Source: Planotetraspora kaengkrachanensis (GTDB lineage Bacteria > Actinomycetota > Actinomycetes > Streptosporangiales > Streptosporangiaceae). Taken from it: a DNA stretch of 64,000 nt. The stretch covers positions 62,001 through 126,000 of the forward strand of contig NZ_BONV01000003.1 of the NCBI RefSeq assembly GCF_016862895.1, in the 5' to 3' direction. Shown here piece after piece: positions 1-8,864 of the stretch. The position numbers and the translations under genes are program-made. Below the pieces are notes generated by a model. The model made no database searches and was not told the DNA's origin. It saw nothing but the letters and a program-made list of their open reading frames with translations. The number at the start of each line of letters is the position of its first letter. The first letter of the stretch is position 1.

Positions 1-12
1 CGCCGGGTTCCG

Positions 13-1059
13 TCACCGGCCTGCTTTCCTCCTGATCCTTCTCGTTCGGCTGCCCGTCTCGCCCTTGCCCGTCTTCGTCGGCGGCGCTGGTCGAGCGGGA
101 GCGGACTGAAGTGGTGGGGATTCCAGCCGCGTGTCCTTGTCCGCGCGCCCCCATGGCAGGAGGCCGCCGAGCCGGGCCGTCAGCCTCTCCTTGTAAATGC
201 CGACGACGATCAGCAACAGGGCCAGGATGACGGTCAGCACCCACACCTGTGGTCCTGCTGTCACGACCGCGGCGAGTTGTTGCTGCCGGAACTTGCCGGC
301 CAGGACATCTACTGCCACGCCACCGTCGTCGAGCAGGTCCGGGTCGCCGAGACCTATGACACGTTCCTCCCTCCCCTGCGCGATGGGATGAGCATCGGAC
401 GACGGCGTCGTCGCCGTGACGCCGAAGACCGGATAGCGGAGTGTGAGGGACGAGGCCGGGTCGAGGCCGAGGTTCACCTTGAGGGAGCCCTTGCGGGTCA
501 GCCATTCTCGCTGCTGGTCCGACAACCAGCCGAGGTTCTCCTTCGCCAGGTCGGTCTCGCGGAGATCGAAGTAGCTGTGCGGTTGCACAAGCGGCGCGAA
601 GACGGCGATCCGATGCGTGACCGTGGGCGGCCACAGGCTCGGCAGGGGGATCTCGGCGGTCGTCGTGTGCCGGGTGAACTGCAACTCGACGCTATCGAGC
701 GCGCCCGGATGTACGACCGACCGTTCAAGCTCCCAGTTGCCCTGGCCAAGCGCGGACGTGAGCCGGTCGGCCAGGGTTTCGGCGTGCGATGCGAGCCCGA
801 AGGTGATGCGTTCTGTCCCGCTCCAGCGGACACAGTCAAGTTCGCACGAGAAGACCCCTGAATATCGGGCGTCCAGGGCGATCGCCGGCGACGGCGCGGC
901 GAAATTACCCGGAGGGCCGGAAGCGAACCAGATCGCGGCCGCCACACCCAGTGCGCCGATCACGGGCGCCAAGCGGACTGCCAATCTGCCCCGACCACGC
1001 GACCGCGGTCGCGTTCCTTCGGAGCTTTCGTCCCGCACGCCGGGGTCCCTCTCGTTCAC
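13..1059 (-). CDS. Hypothetical membrane protein with two transmembrane segments
   Basis: A 348-residue protein I do not recognise. A basic, Arg-rich N-terminus is followed by one hydrophobic segment at about residues 30-48. Then comes a roughly 220-residue, presumably extracytoplasmic, soluble region, a second strongly hydrophobic helix at about 270-290 (VLTVILALLLIVVGIY), and a basic Pro/Arg/Lys-rich tail of about 58 residues. Codon bias is strongly GC3 and fits a real gene. Overlapping plus-strand frames are antisense shadows. The stop lies 13 bases from the window edge, so a downstream partner cannot be seen. The topology (two membrane passes with both termini inside) is an inference; no enzymatic motif is visible and I assign no function. 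Confidence 0.7.
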   Translation of the reverse strand: MNERDPGVRDESSEGTRPRSRGRGRLAVRLAPVIGALGVAAAIWFASGPPGNFAAPSPAIALDARYSGVFSCELDCVRWSGTERITFGLASHAETLADRLTSALGQGNWELERSVVHPGALDSVELQFTRHTTTAEIPLPSLWPPTVTHRIAVFAPLVQPHSYFDLRETDLAKENLGWLSDQQREWLTRKGSLKVNLGLDPASSLTLRYPVFGVTATTPSSDAHPIAQGREERVIGLGDPDLLDDGGVAVDVLAGKFRQQQLAAVVTAGPQVWVLTVILALLLIVVGIYKERLTARLGGLLPWGRADKDTRLESPPLQSAPARPAPPTKTGKGETGSRTRRIRRKAGR

Positions 1060-1239
1060 CGTGCGATGGCCCCCGTCCCTTGTCGCTCCCCGGCTTCTGC
1101 GCGCCGCATCTGATCGATCGCCGACTCGTCCGCACGCAACATACGGCCGTGCCCGTCATACGTCGACACCTGACGTGGATCATCGGTGCTCGTGTGCGGC
1201 CTCGGCTCGATCGCCCCGCGCCCTGGCGGCCCTCGGCCA

Positions 1240-3522
1240 TCAGAGGGTCGGATCACCGGCTGCGGGATCCGGAGGCGGTCGACCCGGCTGCTCGTGCCGT
1301 TCCCGCCGTGGCCCAGCCGCCGGATCGGGATTCGACCCGGCGGCTGCCCGTTCGGCGAACGCCGGTTCCCACCAGATGGGGCTGCCCTCCCGATGAGAGA
1401 GGAGATACGCCGAGGTATCGAGGGCGAACTCATCGGTATCACCGGTGATGGCGCCATAGTGGCGGGCCGCCTGGACGTCGGCGATATCCGGCCAGGTCGG
1501 GATATGAGGCGGGAAGGATTCGATGATCGGCGAAGTGTGTGCCGGGTAACGATGCCCGGTCCGGCTGATCCAGATCACCTGACCCGGCTCCGGCTGGACA
1601 ACTCGCCAGCCGTGATCCCTTAGATCGTGATCATGGGAGCAGGCGATCTCGAGGTTGTGCGCGGTGGTGAGCCCGCCGTGGCTGTAAGGATCGACGTGAT
1701 CGAGCTCGGAGTTGCTCGCGGGCGCGCGGCAACCCGGGGCCGTGCACACCCGGTCGCGGATCTGCACCCACCGCCGCAGTCCGGCCGTGGCGAATCGCCG
1801 CCGCGCATCAGCACCGGTGCCCGCGTCGGCGTCTGCATCGGCGTCTGCATCGGCCGGCGCCTCTCCGGTCGGTACGCATGCGGCGTCCACCTGCCGGATG
1901 ACATCGGTGACGACAGATGCCCAGCCTTCGAGCCCAGGCAGGTCGGCCTGCCATTCGCGCAGTTGGGCCAGCGGGATCTGCAGCTCCACGATCCCATTGC
2001 GACTCGACGGGCCGCCCGTGCCACCTGTTTCACCACTCCGACTTGGCGGACGAGGCCAGCCTGCGGGACGACGCCGGGTGATCCCTGCATACAGAAGCCC
2101 TCCGTCGTCGTCGCAAACGGCGAAACGCCATTCCCCGCAGATCTGCCGTTTCACCAAGCGGCGGGCCAGGTGAGCGGGGATCGGTCCCCACCCGGCCAGC
2201 TCACCGGGGAAGTCGTCCAGATGGAAGAGCGTGGAGACCCGCACCCGGATCTCCCCCACCGCGCCGACCCGAGATGGGCCGACCTGAGATCGGCCGACCC
2301 GAGATGGGCCGCTCACGGACGCGCCATCTCGGGACGCGCCATCTCGGGACGCGCTGCTCGCTCCGTCGCAAGGTTCTGGGCCGCTCTCAGCCGCGGGGAT
2401 GAAATCCGATCCCGGCGGCCGCTCCCTACTGCTCCCGGCGCCACGCGGCGGATCACCAGCAGGACCGGACCCTGAACCGCCCCCAGGCCCAGCATCACCC
2501 CCAGGCCAGGCATCACCCCCAGGCCAGGCATCACCCCCAGGCCAGGCATCACCACCGGGACCGGTATCGCCACCGGGACCGGTATCGCCTCCAAGATCGA
2601 AGTCGTCGTCGCCGGAAACATTGAAATCCCGACCGGCATCGGCATCGGCATCGGCGAAGGTCTCACCGGAAAGCTGGTCGTCGTAGTCGTCCTCATCCCC
2701 TTGGGCGGCCTCTTCAGCGGCATGGATGAGTACTGCGATGATCTCGTCGTCGTCCAGGCCGGACAGCTCTCCATCGAGCAGACCGAGGAACACGTCGGCC
2801 CTGATGTGGTCGATCGGGCTGCTCAGCCCCGCCCGCTTGGCCTTCTGTGCGAGCGCGTTGACCCTGCATATCGCCGCAGCGGCCTGATCCACCGGCAACT
2901 GCTGCCCGGTGATGGTCACCGTCCCGTCATCGTGAGGCGTGCCCTCCACCCGTCGCCGCTGTACGGCACGCTCGTACCTGCGTCGCGCCCATTCCGGATC
3001 GGCGGCCAGCAACAAGCGTTTGATCTTGTCTTTCAGCTGGCTGGTCGTCCACCCGCCGGCCTTCGGCAACAGCGCGGCGACCACCGCGTCGGCCACGTGC
3101 TCGGGCGCATCCTCCAGCCAGTCGCAGAAGACCCTGGCCCGCGCCTTGTCGATCCGTCCACACGAAAGCGCGTCACGCACTGGACGAAATCGGGTCGCCA
3201 GAAAATATGAAAACCAATATTCGTATTCCGCCGCACGACGCGTGAGAGTAAGCGCGGCACGCACCTCGTCAGCCGAATACTTATCCGGTTCGGCCATTTT
3301 CTCCATGTCACCCGGCGAGGGCCGATACAGCCCCACCTCGGCCATCACCTCGGCCTTCCGGGCCTGAACGTAGCTCTCCAATCGCGCATACGCCTGCAAC
3401 ACGACCACGGCGTCGTAACCGCTCAAGCGGCCCAGGTCCAGCTCATGCAGCACGGCAGCCGCGTCCGGCCCGGGCGTCGTTTCAGCCAGGCCGGAGGGAA
3501 TCAACTGCCGCTCAACAAACAC
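1240..3522 (-). CDS. DUF222 / HNH endonuclease domain protein (13E12 repeat-like family)
   Basis: A 760-residue protein with the architecture of the actinobacterial DUF222-HNH family, which is often present in many copies per genome. Residues 1-270 form the helical DUF222 region. The C-terminal HNH nuclease lies around residues 590-645: the CTAPGC zinc knuckle, LDHVDPYSHGG with the catalytic His pair, then NLEIACSHDHDLRDHG. Between them is a long acidic, Gly/Pro/Asp/Ser-rich linker built from tandem repeats: hexapeptides GPGGDT, WPGGDA and GPGGDA at about residues 311-347, and DADADA runs. The linker repeats are 18-bp and 6-bp DNA tandems, so length variation between strains is likely. Family members are suspected nucleases or parts of mobile introns; the biological role here is unknown. 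The start is ATG, and no clear operon partner is visible. Confidence 0.88.
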   Translation of the reverse strand: MFVERQLIPSGLAETTPGPDAAAVLHELDLGRLSGYDAVVVLQAYARLESYVQARKAEVMAEVGLYRPSPGDMEKMAEPDKYSADEVRAALTLTRRAAEYEYWFSYFLATRFRPVRDALSCGRIDKARARVFCDWLEDAPEHVADAVVAALLPKAGGWTTSQLKDKIKRLLLAADPEWARRRYERAVQRRRVEGTPHDDGTVTITGQQLPVDQAAAAICRVNALAQKAKRAGLSSPIDHIRADVFLGLLDGELSGLDDDEIIAVLIHAAEEAAQGDEDDYDDQLSGETFADADADAGRDFNVSGDDDFDLGGDTGPGGDTGPGGDAWPGGDAWPGGDAWPGGDAGPGGGSGSGPAGDPPRGAGSSRERPPGSDFIPAAESGPEPCDGASSASRDGASRDGASVSGPSRVGRSQVGPSRVGAVGEIRVRVSTLFHLDDFPGELAGWGPIPAHLARRLVKRQICGEWRFAVCDDDGGLLYAGITRRRPAGWPRPPSRSGETGGTGGPSSRNGIVELQIPLAQLREWQADLPGLEGWASVVTDVIRQVDAACVPTGEAPADADADADADAGTGADARRRFATAGLRRWVQIRDRVCTAPGCRAPASNSELDHVDPYSHGGLTTAHNLEIACSHDHDLRDHGWRVVQPEPGQVIWISRTGHRYPAHTSPIIESFPPHIPTWPDIADVQAARHYGAITGDTDEFALDTSAYLLSHREGSPIWWEPAFAERAAAGSNPDPAAGPRRERHEQPGRPPPDPAAGDPTL
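2480..2590 (-). repeat. 18-bp in-frame tandem repeats inside the DUF222-HNH gene
   Basis: Four near-identical 18-bp units (core ccaggccaggcatcaccc) are followed by two units of the related form caccgggaccggtatcg. On the minus strand they encode repeated (W/G)PGGD(A/T) hexapeptides. The unit length is a multiple of three, so copy-number change would keep the reading frame. Confidence 0.8.
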
Positions 3523-4082
3523 ACCGCGAAATTACCAACCGCCACCGACAAAAAGCCTCGCTCCAGCGGCGCCCATCAAAAGAAATGACCAGCAGAAATA
3601 TCACGGCATATGCCGGAAAATTGGACAGCCTGCGCGCGAGTCGCGCACGCCAATACCCCGCACGCCAATACCCCGCACGCCAATACCCCGTACATCAACA
3701 CCACACAGGCTGAACCCCGGCACGCGCCCGGGGGCCGGAGAGTCGCGAGCCGGGAAGCCGGTGTGCCGGAGAGTCGGTGTGCGGGGGGAGCCGCAGAGCC
3801 GCCGAGCCGGGAAGCGCCGAGTCGGCGTACCGCGGAGCCGGAGAGCCGGTGTGCCGCCGAGCCACCGAGCCAGGCATCCGCGGATGCCGACCGGAGGAAT
3901 CTCACCAAACCCCCAATATCACCCCGTCCTGGAACTCCATTTCGGACGATCTTTGGGGTTGAATCGAAGGCGACAGAGCTGATCGACGACGACGTCCCCC
4001 ACCCCGTCGAGGAGTCACCTATGCCCCCCTGCCGGTGTGACGAACGACGAGCGGCTCGACACGGAACAGGAGCGATGAAGCG
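3523..4082. other. 560-base repeat-rich intergenic region
   Basis: No convincing gene is present. An open frame at 3610-4086 exists, but its product is only translated repeats (HANTP units, then Glu/Pro/Arg/Ser mosaics) with no domain. The stretch holds three exact 15-bp tandem copies at 3646-3690 and a 150-base tract of degenerate gccgagccg-like units at about 3732-3885. The last 200 bases presumably carry the promoter for the sugar isomerase gene. An AGGAG at 4068-4072 is the likely ribosome binding site for the ATG at 4083. Confidence 0.6.
3646..3690. repeat. Three exact 15-bp tandem repeats (cacgccaataccccg)
   Basis: Units at 3646-3660, 3661-3675 and 3676-3690 are identical. A fourth, degenerate unit (tacatcaacaccaca) follows immediately. 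The repeat is not palindromic and has no spacers, so it is a simple tandem repeat rather than a CRISPR. Confidence 0.9.
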
Positions 4083-4826
4083 ATGAGCAGACCACTGGGC
4101 GTCCAGCTCTACACCGTCAGGGAACGGCTCGCGGCCGACCGCGACGGCGTGCTGAGCCGGATCGCGGAGATCGGCTACGACGCGGTCGAACCGTTCGACC
4201 CGACCGAGGACCCGAAGGGCTTCCGGCAGATCACCGACGACCTGGGGCTGGCGGTGCCGTGCACGCACGCCTACGCCCTGCTCTCGCATGAGCCGGCGGC
4301 CGTGCTCGACGCGATCGCCACGATCGGCGCCGACATGGTCGTCATCCCGGGCGGCATCCCGGCCGAGGATTTCACCACCCGGGACGGGCTGGCCCGCACG
4401 GCCGACCTGCTGAGCGGCCTGGCCGAGCACGCGAAGCCGTACGGCATGCGGCTCGGGTACCACAACCACTGGTGGGAGATCGAGCCGCGCGTCGACGGCA
4501 GGCACGCCCTCGAGGTGCTGGCGGAGATGTTGCCTCCGGAGGTCTTCCTGGAGGTCGACACGTACTGGGCCGCGGTGGGCGGCGCCGACGTGCCCGCGCT
4601 GCTCGGCCGTCTCGGCGACCGGGTCGCGGCGTTGCACGTCAAGGATGGTCCCGGGGTCAAGGACGAGCCGCACACGGCCGTGGGCGCGGGGGTGATGCCG
4701 GTGCCCGAGATCCTCGCCGCCCGGCCGGACGCGTGGCGGATCGTCGAGCTCGACAGCTGCGCGACCGACATCGTCGACGCCCTGGCCGCGAGCCGCACCT
4801 ACCTGACCTCGCTGGAGGCGGTGTGA
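4083..4826 (+). CDS. Sugar phosphate isomerase/epimerase (xylose-isomerase-like TIM barrel)
   Basis: A 247-residue protein of the AP endonuclease family 2 / xylose isomerase-like fold, similar in layout to IolE, IolI and hydroxypyruvate isomerases. The N-terminus GVQLYTVRE is the usual first barrel strand. Likely metal ligands are visible as HNHWWE at about 127-132, EVDTYW at about 159, LHVKDG at about 184 and IVELD near 222. Its substrate is probably a sugar, inositol or keto-sugar derivative; the exact one cannot be read from sequence. Its stop overlaps the GTG of the downstream Gfo/Idh/MocA gene by 4 bases, so the two are translationally coupled and probably act on the same substrate. The start is ATG with AGGAG about ten bases upstream. 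Confidence 0.85.
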   Translation: MSRPLGVQLYTVRERLAADRDGVLSRIAEIGYDAVEPFDPTEDPKGFRQITDDLGLAVPCTHAYALLSHEPAAVLDAIATIGADMVVIPGGIPAEDFTTRDGLARTADLLSGLAEHAKPYGMRLGYHNHWWEIEPRVDGRHALEVLAEMLPPEVFLEVDTYWAAVGGADVPALLGRLGDRVAALHVKDGPGVKDEPHTAVGAGVMPVPEILAARPDAWRIVELDSCATDIVDALAASRTYLTSLEAV

Positions 4827-5926
4827 GAAGCGGGCCCGTTGGCGTCGCCGTCGTCGGCGCGGGCGTGATCAGCAGCCACTACCTCCGCCATCTCTCGGAC
4901 TTCCCCGACACTCGTGTGCTGGGCGTCGCCGACCTCGACACCGGCAGGGCTGCCGCGGCGGCCCGCGAGTACGACGTGCCGGTGTCCGGCGACGTGGACA
5001 CCGTGCTCGCGTTCCCCGAGGTGGAGATCGTCGTCAACCTCACCGTCCCCGCCGCCCACGCGTCCGTCGCGATGGCGGCCGTGCGCGCGGGCAAGCACGT
5101 GTACGGCGAGAAGCCGCTGACGCTCGACCTCGCAGAGGGCGAGAAGCTGCTGGCCGAGGCCGACGCCCGGGGGCTGCGGGTCGGCAACGCGCCCGACACC
5201 TTCCTGGGCGCGGGCATCCAGTCGGCCGTCCGGGCGCTGCGCGCCGGTGTCATCGGCACGCCGATCGCCGCCACGACGATGATGCAGAACCTCGGCCCCG
5301 AGTCGTGGCATCCGAGCCCGGAGTTCCTGTACCAGCGCGGCGCGGGTCCGCTGTTCGACATCGGGCCCTATTACCTGACCGCGCTGGTCTCCCTGCTGGG
5401 CCCCGCCTGCCAGGTCGCGGCGACCACCCGGCGTACGGGGACGCATCGGGTGATCGGTTCCGGCCCCAAGGCGGGCACGAGCTTCGAGGTGGAGGTGCCG
5501 ACCCACGTCACCGCACTGATCGACTTCGCCGAGGGTCCCACGGCCTCGTCGACCTTCAGTTTCGACTCGCCGTTGCGCCGGACGATGATCGAGATCACCG
5601 GTACCGAGGGCACTTTGTCGGTTCCCGACCCCAACACCTTCGTGGGCCCGTTGCTCGTCCGCGGCGGCCGCGACGACGAATGGCGTGAGCTGCCGGTCGA
5701 GGGGACCACCGCGGGACGGGGGCTCGGCGTGCTCGACATGGCACGCTCACTCCGTGCGGGGACGCCGCACCGGGCTTCGGGGGCTCTCGCGCTCCACGTC
5801 CTGGAGACGATGACGGCGATCATCGAGTCCGCGGAGCGCGGCGAGTTCCTCCCGGTCCGCGGCGACGTTCCGCCGGTCGACTCGCTGCCCGAGACGTGGG
5901 ATCCGTACGCGCCGACACTCGTCTGA
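4823..5926 (+). CDS. Gfo/Idh/MocA family NAD(P)-dependent oxidoreductase
   Basis: A 367-residue protein starting at the GTG that overlaps the upstream stop (GTGA), which places the glycine-rich dinucleotide motif VAVVGAGVISSHY at residues 8-19 as expected. The Gfo/Idh/MocA signature GEKPL is at about 95-99, within GKHVYGEKPL. The C-terminal half is the alpha/beta domain that binds the sugar or inositol. Enzymes of this family oxidise or epimerise sugars such as myo-inositol and glucose derivatives. Coupling with a TIM-barrel isomerase is the common arrangement for rare-sugar or inositol catabolism. Length is normal for the family. The ROK regulator gene converges with it, 20 bases downstream. 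Confidence 0.9.
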   Translation: MRSGPVGVAVVGAGVISSHYLRHLSDFPDTRVLGVADLDTGRAAAAAREYDVPVSGDVDTVLAFPEVEIVVNLTVPAAHASVAMAAVRAGKHVYGEKPLTLDLAEGEKLLAEADARGLRVGNAPDTFLGAGIQSAVRALRAGVIGTPIAATTMMQNLGPESWHPSPEFLYQRGAGPLFDIGPYYLTALVSLLGPACQVAATTRRTGTHRVIGSGPKAGTSFEVEVPTHVTALIDFAEGPTASSTFSFDSPLRRTMIEITGTEGTLSVPDPNTFVGPLLVRGGRDDEWRELPVEGTTAGRGLGVLDMARSLRAGTPHRASGALALHVLETMTAIIESAERGEFLPVRGDVPPVDSLPETWDPYAPTLV

Positions 5927-5946
5927 TCCGCCGGAACACCGGACGC

Positions 5947-7089
5947 TCAGCTGAGTACGGCGTCCAGGAGCAGGGTGCCGGCGCCGAGCAGCGCGGCGTC
6001 GGGACCCGAGCGGGTCACGGCGATCTCGAGGTCGCGGGTGGCGAGCGGCAGGCACCGCTCGTAAACGGCGGCGCGGATGGCCGAGATGAGCGGCTCCGCC
6101 TTCGACAGGCTGCCCCCGATCACGATCGCGTCGGGGTTGATGAAGTTCACCAGGACGGTGAGCACCTCGCCGATGAGGCGGCCGGCGTTCATCACCAGGG
6201 CGGTCGCCTCCGGTATGCCGTCGTCGACCAGGGCGACGACGTCGGAGGGCCGCTCCACGGCGATCCCCTGCTCGGCGAGGACGCTCATCAGCGCGGCTCC
6301 GCTCGCGTACGCCTCGAGGCAGTCGAGGTGCCCGCATGAGCATGTGACCGACGAGTCGGTCCTGACGCGGACGTGGCTGATGTCGCCGGCCGCGCCGCGT
6401 CCCCGGTGCAGGACCCCGTTGACGATCACGCCGCAGCCGATGCCGCTGCCGGCCTTCAGCACCATGACGGTCTCGCAGCCCGGCCATGCGCGGGCCTCTC
6501 CGACGGCCAGGAGATTGGCGTCGTTCTCGACGAGCACCGGCAGGTCGTAGTGCGCGCCGAGGTGTTCGGCCACGGGGAAGTTGTTCCACCCGGGCATGCG
6601 TGAGGGCGACACGACGCGGCCGCTCGCCGGGTCGACGGGACCGGGGAGTCCGGCGGCGATTCCGCGCAGGGGGACGCCGGCCGGTCCGTGCGCCGCAAGC
6701 AGGGCGTCGAACGAGGCCGCTATCCAGTCAAGCGTCGCCTCGGGTCCCAGGGAGATGTCGCAGGGAAGTTCCTCGACGACGAGCGGAGCGCCGCTGAGGT
6801 CGAGCAGGCCGAGCCGCGCGTGGCGGCCCCCGAGGTCGGCCACCGCGAGCAGGCCGGCGGTGGGACTGACGCGCAGCCGTCTCGGCCGCCGCCCTCCGCG
6901 TGAGCTGGCCGATCCCTCCTCGACGAGGAGGCCGCTCCCGATGAGCTCCTCGACGCGCAGGGAGACGCTCGACGCCGCCAGGCCGGAGAGACGGGCCAAC
7001 TCGGCTCGTGACTCGGCATGACCGCCGGCGATGAGCCGCAGGAGATCGCCTTGCGCACCCCGCACCGGCAACCTCTCTTTGCCTGACAT
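5947..7089 (-). CDS. ROK family transcriptional regulator
   Basis: A 380-residue protein. An N-terminal winged helix-turn-helix (residues 10-60; [17 protein letters not shown] is the recognition region) precedes a sugar-kinase-like ROK domain. The ROK zinc signature [15 protein letters not shown] is present at about 248-262, with [12 protein letters not shown] just before it. Members (NagC, Mlc, XylR) bind sugars or sugar phosphates as effectors and usually repress transport and catabolic genes. The gene is convergent with the isomerase-dehydrogenase pair and divergent from the amino-acid ABC operon, so it could control either or both. It has no Shine-Dalgarno; a TTGCCG-18-TATTCC promoter just ahead of the ATG suggests a nearly leaderless mRNA. 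Confidence 0.92.
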   Translation of the reverse strand: MSGKERLPVRGAQGDLLRLIAGGHAESRAELARLSGLAASSVSLRVEELIGSGLLVEEGSASSRGGRRPRRLRVSPTAGLLAVADLGGRHARLGLLDLSGAPLVVEELPCDISLGPEATLDWIAASFDALLAAHGPAGVPLRGIAAGLPGPVDPASGRVVSPSRMPGWNNFPVAEHLGAHYDLPVLVENDANLLAVGEARAWPGCETVMVLKAGSGIGCGVIVNGVLHRGRGAAGDISHVRVRTDSSVTCSCGHLDCLEAYASGAALMSVLAEQGIAVERPSDVVALVDDGIPEATALVMNAGRLIGEVLTVLVNFINPDAIVIGGSLSKAEPLISAIRAAVYERCLPLATRDLEIAVTRSGPDAALLGAGTLLLDAVLS

Positions 7090-7096
7090 GGACAGA

Positions 7097-7126
7097 GGAA
7101 TACCACGGGTTAACTTTGTACGGCAA
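7097..7126 (-). promoter_or_regulatory. Predicted promoter of the ROK regulator gene
   Basis: Read on the minus strand: -35 TTGCCG (7121-7126), an 18-base spacer, then -10 TATTCC (7097-7102). The -10 box ends only seven bases before the ATG at 7089, so the start of transcription would fall close to the start codon. It sits back to back with the promoter of the ABC operon. Confidence 0.4.
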
Positions 7127-7130
7127 CACG

Positions 7131-7160
7131 TTGACCTACGCCGGAATCATCCATTACGGT
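7131..7160 (+). promoter_or_regulatory. Predicted promoter of the amino-acid ABC operon
   Basis: TTGACC at 7131-7136 and TACGGT at 7155-7160 are separated by 18 bases, a good match to the actinobacterial housekeeping pattern (TTGACn / TAnnnT). It lies about 28-34 bases before the ATGs at 7188 and 7194, which argues against the longer open frame starting at 7116. Confidence 0.5.
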
Positions 7161-7193
7161 CCGCTTTATCTTCGATTTCGAAAGAAGATGGCG

Positions 7194-7922
7194 ATGATTC
7201 GAGTTCAAGGGCTCAACAAGTGGTTCGGTGATCACCACGTGTTGCGCGACATCGATCTACACGTGGCCCAGGGTGAGGTCGTCGTGGTGATCGGCCCGTC
7301 GGGGTCCGGCAAGTCCACACTGTGCCGCTGCCTCAACCGGTTGGAGTCGGCCGGTTCGGGCGAGATCCTGATCGACGGCGTGCCCGCCCCCGTGGAAGGC
7401 CGGGAACTTGCCCGGCTCAGGGCCGACGTCGGGATGGTGTTCCAGTCGTTCAACCTGTTCCAGCACAAGACCGTGCTGGACAACATCATGCTCGCGCCCA
7501 TGAAGGTGCGCGGTGTCAGCCGTGCCGAGGCGGAGAAGACCGCCCGGGATCTGCTGGCCCGCGTCGGGATCGCCGAGCAGGCCGGCAAGCTGCCCGCGCA
7601 ACTCTCCGGCGGGCAGCAGCAGCGGGCGGCCATCGCCAGGGCACTCGCCATGAGGCCCAAGGTGATGCTCTTCGACGAGCCGACCTCGGCACTCGACCCC
7701 GAGATGGTCGGCGAGGTGCTCGACGTCATGGTCCAGCTCGCCGCCGACGGCATGACGATGGTCGTCGTCACCCACGAGATGGGCTTCGCCCGCAGAGCCG
7801 CCGACCGGGTCGTCTTCATGGACGACGGCCAGATCGTCGAGACGGCGGAGCCCAACGCGTTCTTCGAATCTCCCACGACGGACCGGGCCAGGAACTTCCT
7901 GGCCAAGGTACTCACTCACTGA
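7194..7922 (+). CDS. Polar amino acid ABC transporter, ATP-binding protein
   Basis: About 242 residues. Walker [10 protein letters not shown] is at about 33-41, with a Q-loop in MVFQSFNLF, signature [15 protein letters not shown] near 136, Walker B VMLFDEP near 156, and the switch His in VVTHEMGFA. It is typical of the GlnQ/HisP family that energises import of polar amino acids. I chose ATG 7194 because GAAAGAAG (7180-7187) is spaced correctly for it; ATG 7188 is possible, while the open frame from 7116 would run through the predicted promoter. It is the first gene of an operon continuing with a lipoprotein, two permeases, an asparaginase and CutC. Confidence 0.93.
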   Translation: MIRVQGLNKWFGDHHVLRDIDLHVAQGEVVVVIGPSGSGKSTLCRCLNRLESAGSGEILIDGVPAPVEGRELARLRADVGMVFQSFNLFQHKTVLDNIMLAPMKVRGVSRAEAEKTARDLLARVGIAEQAGKLPAQLSGGQQQRAAIARALAMRPKVMLFDEPTSALDPEMVGEVLDVMVQLAADGMTMVVVTHEMGFARRAADRVVFMDDGQIVETAEPNAFFESPTTDRARNFLAKVLTH

Positions 7923-7943
7923 TCGCAAAGGATGGTGGGCCCG

Positions 7944-8864
7944 ATGGTGTCCATTAGGCGGGTGGCCGCTGTCGCCGCCGTGTCGATGGTCGGCCTTTCG
8001 GCGGCCTGTTCCGGAACGGATTCGACGAGCTCGGCGGTGCCGGGCCAGCCCAAGGACAACAGCGTCATCGCGCAGGCTCCGGTGGCCGCGGCCGCCGACA
8101 TCCTGCCCGGCTCGACGATGGAGAAGATCAAGCAGCGCGGCGAGCTGATCGTCGGCGGTTCACTCGACGCGCCGCTGCTGTCCCAGCAGAACCCCACGAC
8201 CGGCGAGATCGAGGGCTTCGACGCGGACATGGGCAAGGCCCTGGCCAAGTACATCATCGGCCAGCCCAAGGTGAAGATCGTCAACGCGGCGTCCGAGACC
8301 CGTGAGGCGCTGCTGAGCAACGGCACCGTCGACGTCGTCTTCCAGACGTACACGATCACGCCGGAGCGGGCCGAGCAGGTCGCCTTCGCCGGGCCGTACT
8401 ACTCCTCCGGCCTGACCATCGCGGTGAAGAAGGGCACGACGGGGATCGCCAAGCCCGAGGACCTGAACGGCAAGACCGTCATCGCCGGCGCCAACACCCC
8501 CGCCATCCCGGCCATCAAGCAGCTCGCGCCGCAGGCGACCATCGTGACGTTCGGCAGCGACCCCGAGTGCGTCCAGGCGCTCAAGCAGGACCGCGGCGTC
8601 GCCTACGTCCAGGACGAGACCCTCCTCGTCGCGGACGCGCAGAAGGACCCGTCGATCCAGGTCGTCGGCTCGCCGTTCACGACCGACCCGTACGGCATCG
8701 GCCTGAAGCACGGCGACGACCAGTTCAAGAAATTCGTCAACGACTGGCTCACGAAGATCCAGGGCCAGGGCGTCTGGCAGCAGATCTGGAAGGGCTCCCT
8801 CGGCACGGTCGTGCAGGGTGAGGCCCCGACCCCGCCGCAGATCGGATCGGTTCCGGGTTCCTGA
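7944..8864 (+). CDS. Amino-acid ABC transporter substrate-binding lipoprotein
   Basis: About 306 residues from the chosen ATG (an alternative is 7932). The N-terminus has a short basic region, a hydrophobic stretch and a lipobox-like LSAAC with Cys22, so it is predicted to be exported and lipid-anchored outside the membrane. The mature part matches the SBP family 3 (bacterial extracellular solute-binding) pattern: GELIVGGSLDAPLLS near its start, GFDADMGKALAKY, and a C-terminal GIGLKHGDDQF. The ligand is probably a polar or acidic amino acid; the downstream asparaginase makes asparagine or glutamine plausible, but that is inference. The next permease ATG overlaps its stop by one base. Confidence 0.9.
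   Translation: MVSIRRVAAVAAVSMVGLSAACSGTDSTSSAVPGQPKDNSVIAQAPVAAAADILPGSTMEKIKQRGELIVGGSLDAPLLSQQNPTTGEIEGFDADMGKALAKYIIGQPKVKIVNAASETREALLSNGTVDVVFQTYTITPERAEQVAFAGPYYSSGLTIAVKKGTTGIAKPEDLNGKTVIAGANTPAIPAIKQLAPQATIVTFGSDPECVQALKQDRGVAYVQDETLLVADAQKDPSIQVVGSPFTTDPYGIGLKHGDDQFKKFVNDWLTKIQGQGVWQQIWKGSLGTVVQGEAPTPPQIGSVPGS

Noticed and set aside
3646-3690. CRISPR array
   Set aside because: Repeats are contiguous without spacers and no cas genes are in the window.
3610-4086. Open frame of 158 codons on the plus strand
   Set aside because: The product is only translated tandem repeats, there is no domain or ribosome binding site, and it runs into the start of the sugar isomerase gene.
7116-7193. 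Longer N-terminus for the ABC ATPase (start at 7116)
   Set aside because: It would place the coding region across the TTGACC/TACGGT promoter and adds 26 residues not found in the family.
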